A stretch of 64,000 nucleotides of DNA. Origin: Accumulibacter sp031732815. GTDB taxonomy: Bacteria; Pseudomonadota; Gammaproteobacteria; Burkholderiales; Rhodocyclaceae. The translations under genes were made by a program, and so were the position numbers. The notes beneath the pieces were generated by a model. The model was not told the DNA's origin. It saw only the letters and a program-made list of their open reading frames with translations, and searched no databases. This document shows positions 25,924-34,934 of this stretch, piece by piece; position 1 is the first letter of the stretch, and every line of letters begins with the position of its first letter. The stretch is from assembly GCF_031732815.1 (NCBI RefSeq), contig NZ_JAVMKF010000303.1, positions 6,141-70,140 on the forward strand, given 5' to 3'.

Positions 25924-26313
25924 ATGGCTGATCCAAAAATGAAGATTCTTGTCGTGGACGATTTCTCGACGATGCGGCGCATCGTCAGGAATCTCCTGAA
26001 GGAACTCGGGTTCTCCAACGTCGACGAGGCGGAAGATGGCGCGATCGCTCTGCAGAAGCTGCAGAACGGCACGTTCGAGTTTGTCGTGACCGATTGGAAC
26101 ATGCCCAACATGGACGGGCTGCAGCTTCTCCAGGCGGTGCGCGGGTCGCCGACGCTCAAGCACTTGCCAGTTCTGATGATTACGGCTGAGGCGAAGAAGG
26201 AGAACATCATTGCAGCCGCACAAGCGGGGGCGAGCGGCTACATTGTCAAACCGTTTACCGCGGCGACTCTGTCCGAGAAGCTGCAGAAGATTTTCGACAA
26301 GATGGGTGGCTGA
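25924..26313 (+). CDS. cheY: Chemotaxis response regulator CheY
   Basis: Single-domain receiver of 129 aa that, once phosphorylated by CheA, binds the flagellar switch protein FliM. It matches the enterobacterial CheY type: acid pair Asp12-Asp13, phospho-acceptor Asp57 in VVTDWNMPNMDG, the conserved Thr in LMITAEAKKENI and Lys in YIVKPFTAATL. AGGAGTAAGTAAGG precedes the ATG. It is followed by its phosphatase cheZ, one base after the stop. Confidence 0.97.
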   Translation: MADPKMKILVVDDFSTMRRIVRNLLKELGFSNVDEAEDGAIALQKLQNGTFEFVVTDWNMPNMDGLQLLQAVRGSPTLKHLPVLMITAEAKKENIIAAAQAGASGYIVKPFTAATLSEKLQKIFDKMGG

Positions 26314-26314
26314 G

Positions 26315-27184
26315 ATGAGTGACGCCAACGTGACCGGGGACTCGAAGGAACTGGAAGATCTGTTCGACAGCATTGCCTACGGGAATGCCGCGCCAGCGGC
26401 GGCCAGCCCGCCCGCCCGCAAGCCGTCGCTATTGGACCAGTTGCATGAAGGGAATGCCGGAGCCGATGACAACGAGGAGTTGCAGGCCTTGTTCGACTCG
26501 CTGGTCGATGGCCGGCGGTCGGCTGAGGGACTTGCCGACCCGCAACCGGGGCCGGGTGGGGACGAAGAATGGCAGGGGCAGGGAAAGGTGTTTCGACGCG
26601 TCGGTCAGATGGCCAGGCAGTTGCACGACACGCTGCGCGAGCTCGGTTACCACGAGTTGATCGAAAGCACGGTCGCCGCCATCCCCGATACCCGTGACAG
26701 GTTGTCGTACGTGGCCAATCTGACCGAGCAGGCGGCGTGCCGCGTGCTCAATGCGACGGATATCGCAAATCCGCTGCTGGAAGAACTCGACGCGCGCGCG
26801 ATGGCACTGGCCAACGAGTGGGACGGCGTTTTCGCCAACCGGATCGGGGTCGATCGGTTCAAGGTGTTGGCCGAGGATACACGCAGTTTTCTGAAGACCG
26901 GTCTGCCCGAAAAGACCGGTGCGACCAAAGCGCAACTGCTCGAGATCATGATGGCGCAGGACTTTCAGGATCTGACCGGGCAGGTCATCAAGAAGATCAT
27001 CGCCATCGCCCAGGAGCTCGAAACGCAACTGATGGACGTGCTGATCGAAACCATGCCGGGGGAACGGCGGACCGAGTCGGTAATGGGGCTGCTCAACGGC
27101 CCCGTGATCAACGCGGAAGGTCGTAGCGATGCCGTCGCGAGTCAGCAGCAGGTGGACGATTTGCTCGATAGTCTGGGCTTTTAG
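26315..27184 (+). CDS. cheZ: Protein phosphatase CheZ with an extended N-terminus
   Basis: Removes the phosphate from CheY to end the tumble/turn signal. The catalytic signature MAQDFQDLTGQVIKKI is intact, with Asp219 and Gln223 at the positions of E. coli Asp143 and Gln147. The C-terminal CheY-binding peptide QQVDDLLDSLGF closes the protein. At 289 aa it is about 75 residues longer than E. coli CheZ; the extra length is N-terminal and contains two similar acidic motifs, ELEDLFDSI (12-20) and ELQALFDSL (55-63). ATG 26315 follows the cheY stop directly; the frame extends further upstream only inside cheY. Confidence 0.94.
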   Translation: MSDANVTGDSKELEDLFDSIAYGNAAPAAASPPARKPSLLDQLHEGNAGADDNEELQALFDSLVDGRRSAEGLADPQPGPGGDEEWQGQGKVFRRVGQMARQLHDTLRELGYHELIESTVAAIPDTRDRLSYVANLTEQAACRVLNATDIANPLLEELDARAMALANEWDGVFANRIGVDRFKVLAEDTRSFLKTGLPEKTGATKAQLLEIMMAQDFQDLTGQVIKKIIAIAQELETQLMDVLIETMPGERRTESVMGLLNGPVINAEGRSDAVASQQQVDDLLDSLGF

Positions 27185-27193
27185 GAGAGCAAG

Positions 27194-29134
27194 ATGAGTG
27201 ACTTTGCCGGGATGGAAGACCTGTTGCGGGACTTTCTACAGGAGGCAGGTGACCTGCTGTCCGATGTCGACAACAAACTGGTAGAACTCGAGCGCAGCCC
27301 AGGAGATCGGCAACTGCTGAACGACATCTTTCGAGGTTTTCATACCATCAAGGGTGGTGCGGGCTTCCTCAATGCGGTCGAACTCGTCAAGCTCTGTCAC
27401 CTGACCGAGAATCTGTTCGACAAGCTGAGAAACGCCGAGATGCTCCTGACGCCGAGCTTGATGGATATCATCATGGCGGCAACGCAGGGTGTGCGGCAGA
27501 TGTTCGCTGAAATTGGCCAGGGGACACAGCCGCGCTCGGCAGAGGCCGAGATCATTGCTGCTCTGCGCAGTGCGCTTGACGGACAAGCGCCGGCCAAGCC
27601 ATCGGAGGCGCCCACGCGGCCTTCCGGAGCGACAACCCCGGTTGCTCAGGCGTCTGCCGGCGGCGCCTCCGGTGGGCCGGATTGGCAGGCTCTGCACGCG
27701 GCTGTTTCGGGAAGCCAGGCGCTGCCGGTTGTCGCCAGCGCTGCCGCGTCGGTTGCCGCGCCAGCGACATCGGCAGTGTCGGCAGCGGCTGCCGAGAGCG
27801 GGGAGATGCGGCCGCATTTTCCGCCCGAAGGCCGCCGCGCGACGGACAAGCCGGGTGCCGTCGCCAGCGGTGCTGTCTCCGGGCGGCGGGCTGACGAAAG
27901 GGCGGCCAATCGCGAGACGACGATCCGCGTCGACACTGCGCGCCTCGATCAGGTGCTCAACCTGTCGGGCGAGATCGGTCTGACCAAGAATCGCCTGACC
28001 AGCTTGCGGGCCGACATTCTTGCCGGGCGAAGCGACAGCGAGACCTTGCAGGCCCTTGACCAGGCGGTCAGTCAGCTCGACCTGCTGGTCTCCGACCTGC
28101 AGAACTCGGTCATGAAGACCCGCATGCAGCCGATTGGCCGGCTGTTCCAGAAGTACCCACGGATTGCGCGCGATCTGGCGCGGCAGTTGGGCAAGGATGT
28201 CGAACTCGCGCTGCTCGGCGAGGAGACGGAAGTCGACAAGACAATGATCGAAGACCTGGCCGATCCGCTGATCCACCTCATCCGGAATGCGGTCGATCAC
28301 GGGGTCGAGTCACCGGATGATCGCGTGCTCGCGGGCAAGCCGGCGAAGAGTGTCGTTCGCCTGGAAGCACGCCAGGAGGGCGACCACATCGTTCTGATCG
28401 TCGCTGACGACGGACGCGGCATGAGTCCTGAGCGTATCCGCGCCAAAGCGATAGAGAAGAACATCATCTCGGAGGAGGAAGCGAATACCCTCGACGACCG
28501 TCAGAGCCTCAATCTGATCTTCCTGCCCGGCTTTTCGACGATGTCGCAGGCGTCGGCGGTTTCCGGACGTGGTGTCGGCATGGATGTCGTCAAGACCAAC
28601 ATCCAGAAACTCAACGGCTCGATCGAGATTCGCTCCGAACCGGGAAAAGGTTCGGTTTTCCTCATTTCGTTGCCGCTCACCCTGGCCATTCTACCGGTTC
28701 TCCTCGTCCTTCTGGGGGAGCAGCCGTTTGCTCTGCCCTTGTCGATGGTCAGGGAGATCCTGCCGATCGATCATGCCAACATGCAGGAGGTCGGTGGCAA
28801 GGAGACCCTGGTTGTCCGTGGCGAGATTCTGCCGGTTATCGCGCTGTCCCGCCTGCTCGGCTGGCCGCAGGTTCAGCAACCGGACTACGGCGTCCTGATG
28901 CAGACCGCGGAACGCAGCTTCATTCTGGCAGTAGACAACTTCGCTGGCCGCGACGACGCCGTGATCAAGGCACTCGACGATTTTCGCCCGCGCGGAGTGG
29001 CTGGCGTGACGACCTTGTCGAATGGCCAGATCGTCCTGATTCTGGACATGAAGGAGTTGTTGGCCGATCTTGCTTCAGTCGCCGAGCGCGATGTTCGTGG
29101 CAGTCATGTGCGCGCTTTGGAGCTGTTTACCTGA
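27194..29134 (+). CDS. cheA: Chemotaxis histidine kinase CheA
   Basis: A 646-aa kinase that phosphorylates CheY and the CheV receivers. Domains: P1 phosphotransfer (His50 in FRGFHTIKGG), an Ala/Pro-rich linker (about 115-240) where I cannot recognise a P2 domain, P3 dimerisation (TIRVDTARLDQVLNLSGEIG), the P4 ATPase with N box HLIRNAVDHG, G1 box VADDGRGM and G2 box GRGVGMDVV, and a CheW-like P5 domain. AGGAGAGC precedes the ATG. It is the last gene of the chemotaxis run and is followed by a terminator. Confidence 0.96.
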   Translation: MSDFAGMEDLLRDFLQEAGDLLSDVDNKLVELERSPGDRQLLNDIFRGFHTIKGGAGFLNAVELVKLCHLTENLFDKLRNAEMLLTPSLMDIIMAATQGVRQMFAEIGQGTQPRSAEAEIIAALRSALDGQAPAKPSEAPTRPSGATTPVAQASAGGASGGPDWQALHAAVSGSQALPVVASAAASVAAPATSAVSAAAAESGEMRPHFPPEGRRATDKPGAVASGAVSGRRADERAANRETTIRVDTARLDQVLNLSGEIGLTKNRLTSLRADILAGRSDSETLQALDQAVSQLDLLVSDLQNSVMKTRMQPIGRLFQKYPRIARDLARQLGKDVELALLGEETEVDKTMIEDLADPLIHLIRNAVDHGVESPDDRVLAGKPAKSVVRLEARQEGDHIVLIVADDGRGMSPERIRAKAIEKNIISEEEANTLDDRQSLNLIFLPGFSTMSQASAVSGRGVGMDVVKTNIQKLNGSIEIRSEPGKGSVFLISLPLTLAILPVLLVLLGEQPFALPLSMVREILPIDHANMQEVGGKETLVVRGEILPVIALSRLLGWPQVQQPDYGVLMQTAERSFILAVDNFAGRDDAVIKALDDFRPRGVAGVTTLSNGQIVLILDMKELLADLASVAERDVRGSHVRALELFT

Positions 29135-29300
29135 GGGCTGACCGAGCTTGCGTCATGCAGATGGCGCGACGCCGCGTGCACTCGGGCGAAGGAGCGTGCA
29201 GGTCGTCCTTGCCAGCAAGGCGTGATGCGGCGCGCGCGCGGTCCGCTTGATCGTCGAGCGTACCACCGCGACTGATCGGACAGCCGGCCAAGCGGCGGTC

Positions 29301-29326
29301 GAGGGGGCTTCTGCCCCCTCTTTTTT
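29301..29326 (+). terminator. Rho-independent terminator after the chemotaxis genes
   Basis: Perfect 8-bp stem GAGGGGGC/GCCCCCTC with loop TTCT (29301-29320), followed by six T residues. Confidence 0.9.
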
Positions 29327-29398
29327 CGCTTGTTGAGCGAAGAGTGTTGTTCTTTCGCCACTAAACGAGAAGCCACCTAAATAAAGCCGCATACCTTC

Positions 29399-29427
29399 CT
29401 ATTTTTTATAGTTTTTTCCTATAATAG
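29399..29427 (+). promoter_or_regulatory. AT-rich promoter island before flhB
   Basis: A consensus -10 TATAAT (29420-29425) lies in an AT-rich island that is unusual for this genome. It overlaps two nested inverted repeats, CTAT-N5-ATAG (29399-29411) and TATAG-N7-CTATA (29407-29423). No -35 matching TTGACA is seen at 16-18 bases, which suggests an activator-dependent promoter; I do not recognise the activator. Confidence 0.55.
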
Positions 29428-29451
29428 CCGCGAGAATGGTGAGAACTCGAC

Positions 29452-30591
29452 ATGGCTGAGGAAAGCGACTCCGAGAGAACTGAACCCGCATCGGCTCGAC
29501 GCCTGGAGCAGGCGCGCGAGGAGGGGCAGGTGCCGCGTTCGCACGAGGTCGGTGCATTTCTCGTCCTGATCGTCGCCGCGGCGCTCTTCTGGTTTATCGG
29601 CCCCTGGCTGGTCCTGCGGGTGTCTGACATGTTCCGGCGCGGACTGCAGGTCGACCAGGGGATGGCACGTGAGCCGCAACAGATGATGATCCGGCTGGCC
29701 GAACTGTCGGCCGATGCCGTACTGACCTTTTCTCCCTTGCTGATGGCCTTGATTCTTGGGGCGCTCCTCTCGCCATTCCTCGTCGGTCGCTGGAATTTCT
29801 CCCCGAAAGCCTTGCAACCTGATCTGTTTCGCCTCGATCCTCTGCAGGGTCTGGGCAGGCTGTTCTCGTTCAGTGGCTTGGCCGAGTTGTTCAAGGCGGT
29901 GGCCAAGGCGCTTGTCGTCGGTGGCGTGGCGACCTGGATTCTGTGGAGCGAGCGCGGCGAATTGCTGGCGCTCTTTGCCCAGCCGAGCGAGATCAGCCTG
30001 TCGAGTGCCGGTCACTTGCTCAGTTTCAGCTTCCTGGTGATCGTTTTGGCAATGCTGCTCATCGTGGCGGTCGATGTGCCGTTTCAGATCTGGCAGTACC
30101 ACGACAAGCTCAAGATGAGCCGGCAGGAGGTCAAGCAGGAAGGCAAGGAGCTTGAGGGCAATCCAGAGATCAAGGGGCGCATCCGGCAGTTGCAGCGCGA
30201 AGCGGCGCGCAAGCGGATGATGGCTGCGGTTCCCTCGGCCGACGTAATCGTTACCAACCCGACGCACTACGCCGTTGCTCTTGCCTACAAGAGCGGTATG
30301 CGCGCGCCGTGCGTGCTGGCCAAGGGTGCCGGTGAGGTCGCCAGGCGCATCCGCGGGATCGGTGTCGACAACGGCGTGCCGATTGTCGAGGCCCCGCCAC
30401 TGGCGCGTGCGCTGCATCAACACTCGGAGATCGATCAGGAAATCCCGACGCTCCTGTACGCGGCGGTGGCCGAGATTCTCGCCTACGTCTATCAACTTGC
30501 CGAGTGGCAGCGCACCGGCGGTCATCGCCCGTTGCTGCCGCAGAACGTGGTGATCCCGGCGGAACTGGTCAGCGAGGCGACGAATGGCTAG
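29452..30591 (+). CDS. flhB: Flagellar export apparatus protein FlhB
   Basis: Inner-membrane component of the flagellar type III export gate that switches substrate class from rod/hook to filament. The 379-aa protein has four membrane helices in its first 220 residues and a cytoplasmic domain with the autocleavage motif NPTH at 269-272. It starts with the acidic ESDSERTEPASARRLEQARE segment common to FlhB. Its end overlaps flhA by eight bases. It is first of a seven-gene run, flhB-flhA-flhF-flhG-fliA-motC-motD. Confidence 0.97.
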   Translation: MAEESDSERTEPASARRLEQAREEGQVPRSHEVGAFLVLIVAAALFWFIGPWLVLRVSDMFRRGLQVDQGMAREPQQMMIRLAELSADAVLTFSPLLMALILGALLSPFLVGRWNFSPKALQPDLFRLDPLQGLGRLFSFSGLAELFKAVAKALVVGGVATWILWSERGELLALFAQPSEISLSSAGHLLSFSFLVIVLAMLLIVAVDVPFQIWQYHDKLKMSRQEVKQEGKELEGNPEIKGRIRQLQREAARKRMMAAVPSADVIVTNPTHYAVALAYKSGMRAPCVLAKGAGEVARRIRGIGVDNGVPIVEAPPLARALHQHSEIDQEIPTLLYAAVAEILAYVYQLAEWQRTGGHRPLLPQNVVIPAELVSEATNG

Positions 30592-32668
30592 TGCGGCGGC
30601 CGTTCTGCAGGGCGTCTTTGTCCGTTTTGGCCAGCGCCAGATGGCCGGCCCCCTGCTGATCCTGCTGATTCTGGCCATGATGGTGTTGCCGCTGCCACCG
30701 CTGGTCCTTGATCTCTTCTTCACCTTCAACATCGCGATCTCGGTCATCGTCATGCTGGTCGCGATGAGCGTGATGAAGCCACTCGACTTTTCGGTCTTCC
30801 CGACGGTTCTGCTGATCACCACCTTGCTGCGCCTGTCGCTCAACGTCGCCTCGACGCGGGTTGTTCTCCTTGAAGGACATACCGGTCCGGGTGCTGCCGG
30901 CCGGGTCATCGAAGCCTTCGGGCACTTTCTCGTCGGTGGCAACTATGCGGTCGGTTTCGTCGTTTTCATGATCCTGGTCATCATCAATTTCGTCGTTATC
31001 ACCAAGGGTGCGGGCCGGGTGGCGGAGGTTGCCGCGCGCTTCACACTCGACGCCATGCCGGGCAAGCAGATGGCGATCGATGCCGACCTCAATGCGGGAT
31101 TGATCGGCGAGGACGAGGCCCGCAAGCGGCGGGCAACGATTGCCCAGGAAGCCGATTTCTTCGGGTCGATGGATGGCGCCTCCAAGTTCGTTCGCGGCGA
31201 CGCGGTTGCCGGCATTCTGATCATGCTGATCAACATCGTTGGTGGCCTGTTTGTCGGCGTCCTGCAGCACAATCTGGATGTCGCTACGGCGGCCAAGACT
31301 TACACGCTGTTGACCATTGGCGATGGTCTGGTCGCGCAAATCCCGGCGCTCATCATCTCGATTGCGGCTGGCATGGTCGTGACGCGCGTCGGTGACGAGG
31401 AGGACGTGTCGCAGCAATTCGTCGGCCAGTTGTTCAACAATCCCAAGCTGCTCTATCTGACCGCGGCAATCATCGGTTTTCTCGGACTCATTCCGGGCAT
31501 GCCGAATCTTGTCTTTCTATTCATTGCGGCGGCGGCTGCCGCCCTTGCCTGGCGGATCGAGGCCAGCTCGCGCGCCGCTCAGCCGTTGCCGGTGGCGCCG
31601 CCGCCAGCGCCGCCACGCGAGACGCATGAAGCCACCTGGGCCGACGTCACGCTGCTCGATGTGCTCGGCCTGGAGGTTGGTTACCGGCTGATTCCGCTGG
31701 TTGACAAGTCGCAGGATGGCGAGTTGCTGCGCAGAATCCGCGGGATTCGCAAGAAGTTCGCCCAGGAGGTCGGTTTCCTGGTCTCGCCAGTGCACATTCG
31801 GGACAATCTCGAGTTGAAGCCGAACGCCTACAAGATCCTCCTCAAGGGAGTCGAGATTGGCGAGGGCGAGGCCTTTCCGGGTAGCTTGCTGGCGATCAAT
31901 CCCGGTCGGGTTGCCGGGCAAGTGCCGGGTACGGCGACCAAGGACCCCGCTTTCGGCCTGCCCGCCGTCTGGATCGACAACGCTTTGCGCGAGCAGGCGC
32001 AGGCCTACGGTTACACGGTGGTGGACGCCAGCACGGTAGTTGCGACGCATCTCAACCACCTGATTCTCTCGCATGCAGCGGAACTGCTCGGCCGCCAGGA
32101 AGCACAGGCGCTGCTTGATCATCTGGCCAAGGAGATGCCTAAGCTGGTCGAGGACGTGGTTCCCAAGATGCTGCCGCTCGGTATCGTGCAAAAGGTCCTG
32201 CGCAACCTGCTTGACGAAGGCGTGGCCATTCGTGACCTGCGAACGATCATTGAGACGCTGGCCGACCACGCGCCGCGCTCGCAGGATGCGGAAATGCTGA
32301 CTGCGCAGGTACGCCTGGCGCTCGGGCGCTCGATCGTGCAGGAGATCTTCCCGGGCAACAGCGAAATGCAGGTGATTGCCCTCGATCCGCAACTGGAGCG
32401 TATCCTCCTGCAGGCATTTGCCGGAGGCGGCGAACACGCTGCCATCGAACCCGGCCTGGCGGATACGCTGGTGCGCGAGTCCGTTCTTGCCGCACAGCGG
32501 CAGGAGGAGGCGGGTTTGACGCCGGTGCTTCTCGTCCCCGGCGCCTTGCGTCCCGTGCTGTCGCGCTTTCTACGGCGCAGCGCGGCCCAGTTGAAGGTTC
32601 TTGCCGACGGCGAAGTGCCGGAGAATAGAGTAATCAAAGTCACCTCTATCATTGGAGGGAGGGTATGA
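30584..32668 (+). CDS. flhA: Flagellar export apparatus protein FlhA
   Basis: Large ion-conducting ring component of the flagellar export gate, 694 aa. The N-terminal half contains about eight membrane helices and the conserved cytoplasmic loop (PGKQMAIDADLNAGLI); the C-terminal half is the chaperone- and substrate-binding cytoplasmic domain. It overlaps flhB at its start by eight bases and flhF at its end by four (ATGA). Confidence 0.97.
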   Translation: MASAAAVLQGVFVRFGQRQMAGPLLILLILAMMVLPLPPLVLDLFFTFNIAISVIVMLVAMSVMKPLDFSVFPTVLLITTLLRLSLNVASTRVVLLEGHTGPGAAGRVIEAFGHFLVGGNYAVGFVVFMILVIINFVVITKGAGRVAEVAARFTLDAMPGKQMAIDADLNAGLIGEDEARKRRATIAQEADFFGSMDGASKFVRGDAVAGILIMLINIVGGLFVGVLQHNLDVATAAKTYTLLTIGDGLVAQIPALIISIAAGMVVTRVGDEEDVSQQFVGQLFNNPKLLYLTAAIIGFLGLIPGMPNLVFLFIAAAAAALAWRIEASSRAAQPLPVAPPPAPPRETHEATWADVTLLDVLGLEVGYRLIPLVDKSQDGELLRRIRGIRKKFAQEVGFLVSPVHIRDNLELKPNAYKILLKGVEIGEGEAFPGSLLAINPGRVAGQVPGTATKDPAFGLPAVWIDNALREQAQAYGYTVVDASTVVATHLNHLILSHAAELLGRQEAQALLDHLAKEMPKLVEDVVPKMLPLGIVQKVLRNLLDEGVAIRDLRTIIETLADHAPRSQDAEMLTAQVRLALGRSIVQEIFPGNSEMQVIALDPQLERILLQAFAGGGEHAAIEPGLADTLVRESVLAAQRQEEAGLTPVLLVPGALRPVLSRFLRRSAAQLKVLADGEVPENRVIKVTSIIGGRV

Positions 32669-34035
32669 ACGTCAGGAAATTTATCGCTGCGACGGCGCGT
32701 GACGCTTTGCGCAAGGTCAAGGAAACGCTTGGACCAGACGCGATCATCCTGTCCAATCGAGGGATTCCCGGAGGGGTCGAAATCATGGCGGTAGCCGCGC
32801 GCGACATGGAGATGATGGTGGCAACACCCGAGCGTCCGACGCCGGTACGCCGGCCCGAAGTGTCTGCACATCGGCCTGAGCCGCCAGCCGTGGCGCCCGC
32901 TCTCCCGGAAGCGGCGCGCCCGCCGGTTGTCGCCGCGTCGCCGCCGACACGATTCGCGGCGTCGCCGCCGAACGCTCCGTCCAGCGTGCCGGCACGCTCG
33001 GCGGCGCTTGCTCAACGGCCCCAGGCATCGGATGAGGCGCGGCCGGAAGCAGGCAGCGCAGGCAAGGCGGAAGCGGACGTGGTGCCGGCGGCGGTGGTCG
33101 ACGAGATTCGCGCCTTGCGCAGAATTGTCGAGCACCACCTGGCAGGATTCGCCTACGGCGATCAGGCGCGCGCCGAACCGGTCAAGACCGAAATGCTTCG
33201 CCAGATGCTCGACGCCGGGTTCTCACCGCAGTTCGCGCGGGAACTACTCGCCGGCTTGCCGCGTGAGCTTGAGGCGAGCAGTGCCCTGGCTTGGGTGAAG
33301 GGGAGCGCCGACCAGTGCATGCTGACAATCAGCAGCGATACCGACGTTGTCGACCGGGGTGGCGTCTATGCCTTGGTGGGTCCGACCGGGGTTGGCAAGA
33401 CGACGACGACGGCCAAGCTGGCCGCACGTTGCGTGCTGCGCCATGGTGCGAGAAAGCTGGCTCTCGTCACGACCGACGGCTATCGTATCGGCGCACACGA
33501 GCAACTGCGCATCTATGGCCGGATTCTCGGTGTGCCGGTGCATCTGGCGCGCGACGCACACGATCTGAGGGCGACGCTGAACGACTTGCAGCACACGCAT
33601 ATGGTGCTCATCGACACGATGGGCATGAGCCAGCGCGATCGCATGGTCAGCGAGCAAGTTGCGATGTTTGCTCAGGCCGATGTCAAGTCGCTGCTGCTGC
33701 TTTCGGCAACCAGTCGTGGCGATACGCTCGACGACGTCGTCCGGGCGTATGCCGGTCTGCGTCTGGCTGGTTGCATCCTGACCAAGGTAGACGAAGCAGC
33801 AGGCCTGGCCTCGTCGCTCGATGTCATCATTCGCCACCGCCTGCGCATGTTCTATGTGTCGAACGGCCAGCGTGTGCCGGAAGACCTGCACTTGCCGAAT
33901 CGCTCGTACTTGCTGCATCGCGCGTTCAAGGATCTGCCCGACGGCTCACCGCATCATCTGGACGGCGCGGAGCCCGGCTTGCTGATGGCCAGCGCCGGGG
34001 CCTGGGCGGCCTCGGCGGGAGGCAGGTGTGGCTGA
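32665..34035 (+). CDS. flhF: SRP-type GTPase FlhF
   Basis: Determines polar placement of the flagellum. The 456-aa protein has a short conserved N-terminus (MNVRKFIAATARDALRKVKE), a Pro/Ala-rich variable linker (about 55-145) and an NG GTPase domain with the P-loop GPTGVGKTTTTAKL (Lys245), DTMGMSQRD as G3 and TKVDEA as G4. The ATG overlaps the flhA stop and the end overlaps flhG by eight bases, so the two partners are translated together. Confidence 0.96.
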   Translation: MNVRKFIAATARDALRKVKETLGPDAIILSNRGIPGGVEIMAVAARDMEMMVATPERPTPVRRPEVSAHRPEPPAVAPALPEAARPPVVAASPPTRFAASPPNAPSSVPARSAALAQRPQASDEARPEAGSAGKAEADVVPAAVVDEIRALRRIVEHHLAGFAYGDQARAEPVKTEMLRQMLDAGFSPQFARELLAGLPRELEASSALAWVKGSADQCMLTISSDTDVVDRGGVYALVGPTGVGKTTTTAKLAARCVLRHGARKLALVTTDGYRIGAHEQLRIYGRILGVPVHLARDAHDLRATLNDLQHTHMVLIDTMGMSQRDRMVSEQVAMFAQADVKSLLLLSATSRGDTLDDVVRAYAGLRLAGCILTKVDEAAGLASSLDVIIRHRLRMFYVSNGQRVPEDLHLPNRSYLLHRAFKDLPDGSPHHLDGAEPGLLMASAGAWAASAGGRCG

Positions 34036-34915
34036 AATGCGCGGCGATCAGGCGGCTGGCCTGCGCCGACTGTTCGCCACGCGTCGATCGGTACAGTTCG
34101 TCAGCTTCGTTGCCGGGAGTGTTGGTCTTGGGCGGAGCACCTTGCTGGCCAACCTGGCGACTTGTCTGGTTCGGCGGGGCAAGGAGGTCCTGCTGATCGA
34201 CGAGAATGTTGATGACGATCTGGCGGCGTTCTTTGGCCGGCAGGCGAGTTGCGATCTGCTGGACGCGGCAAATGGTCGGCGGACGATTGCCGATGTCCTC
34301 GTCGATGTCGCCCCTGGCGTGCGCGTCCTGCCCGTCGCCCGGCTGGTCAGGCAGCTCGCACGGCTTGTTCGAGGTGAGCAGGAGCGTCTGATCGAGTGCT
34401 TGCGCGCAATGACGCCGCCAGCTGATGTCGTCCTGATCGACGCCTCGCTTGATCACCCGCTCGGTTTCTCGCCCCTTGGCCTGGCGACGCGCGAGACGGT
34501 CATCGTGGTTTCGACCAACGGCCAGTCGATTACCGAGGCGTACGCCCTGATCAAGCGAGTCAGTCTGGGTTACGCGCGACGTTCCTTTCGCGTCCTGGTC
34601 ACCAAGGCACGTACGGCTGACGAAGCGCAGGCAATTCATGCCAACATGGCTCGCTTGACGCACAGTCGGCGGATTGCCCAGATCGAGTACGCCGGCTACG
34701 TTCCCAACGACGAGCACCTGCGGCTTGCTGCCCAGCTCTGCCAGCCGGTGAGCGCGCTTTTTCCAGAGTCTCCGGCGGCAAAGGCGCAACACAGCCTGGC
34801 CAAATCGCTACTCGGTTGGCACAACGACGACGACGCATCGGGCGGGATGGATGATTTTGTGCAACAATTGGTGCACTTGAGCCAACGCATCGAGCCCATC
34901 GCCATCTACGCTTGA
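34028..34915 (+). CDS. flhG: MinD-like flagellar number regulator FlhG (FleN) with altered P-loop
   Basis: A MinD/ParA-family protein that limits flagellar number with FlhF. The 295-aa product starts at GTG 34028 inside the flhF end. The nucleotide loop reads GSVGLGRST (30-38): both lysines of the deviant Walker A motif (KGGxGK) are replaced, the first by Ser31 and the second by Arg36. The A' segment (LLIDENVDDDLAAFFG) and Walker B-like VVLIDAS are also modified. ATP binding or hydrolysis may therefore be weak or absent; this is inference. From memory, some other betaproteobacterial FlhG proteins also deviate here. Position and length leave little doubt about identity. Confidence 0.87.
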   Translation: MAEMRGDQAAGLRRLFATRRSVQFVSFVAGSVGLGRSTLLANLATCLVRRGKEVLLIDENVDDDLAAFFGRQASCDLLDAANGRRTIADVLVDVAPGVRVLPVARLVRQLARLVRGEQERLIECLRAMTPPADVVLIDASLDHPLGFSPLGLATRETVIVVSTNGQSITEAYALIKRVSLGYARRSFRVLVTKARTADEAQAIHANMARLTHSRRIAQIEYAGYVPNDEHLRLAAQLCQPVSALFPESPAAKAQHSLAKSLLGWHNDDDASGGMDDFVQQLVHLSQRIEPIAIYA

Positions 34916-34934
34916 TCTCCTGGTCTGGAAGGGT

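Larger units (their letters stand above)
29135..29451. other. 317-base region between cheA and flhB
   Basis: It holds the cheA-side terminator (29301-29326) and the AT-rich promoter island before flhB, both listed separately. The first 160 bases are GC-rich and contain an inverted repeat CTTGCCAGCAAGG near 29210 but no gene that I recognise. Confidence 0.6.

Noticed and set aside
24647..25936. 429-codon minus-strand open frame across the cheV pair
   Set aside because: It is a shadow of two well-defined CheW-receiver genes with matching ribosome sites on the plus strand.
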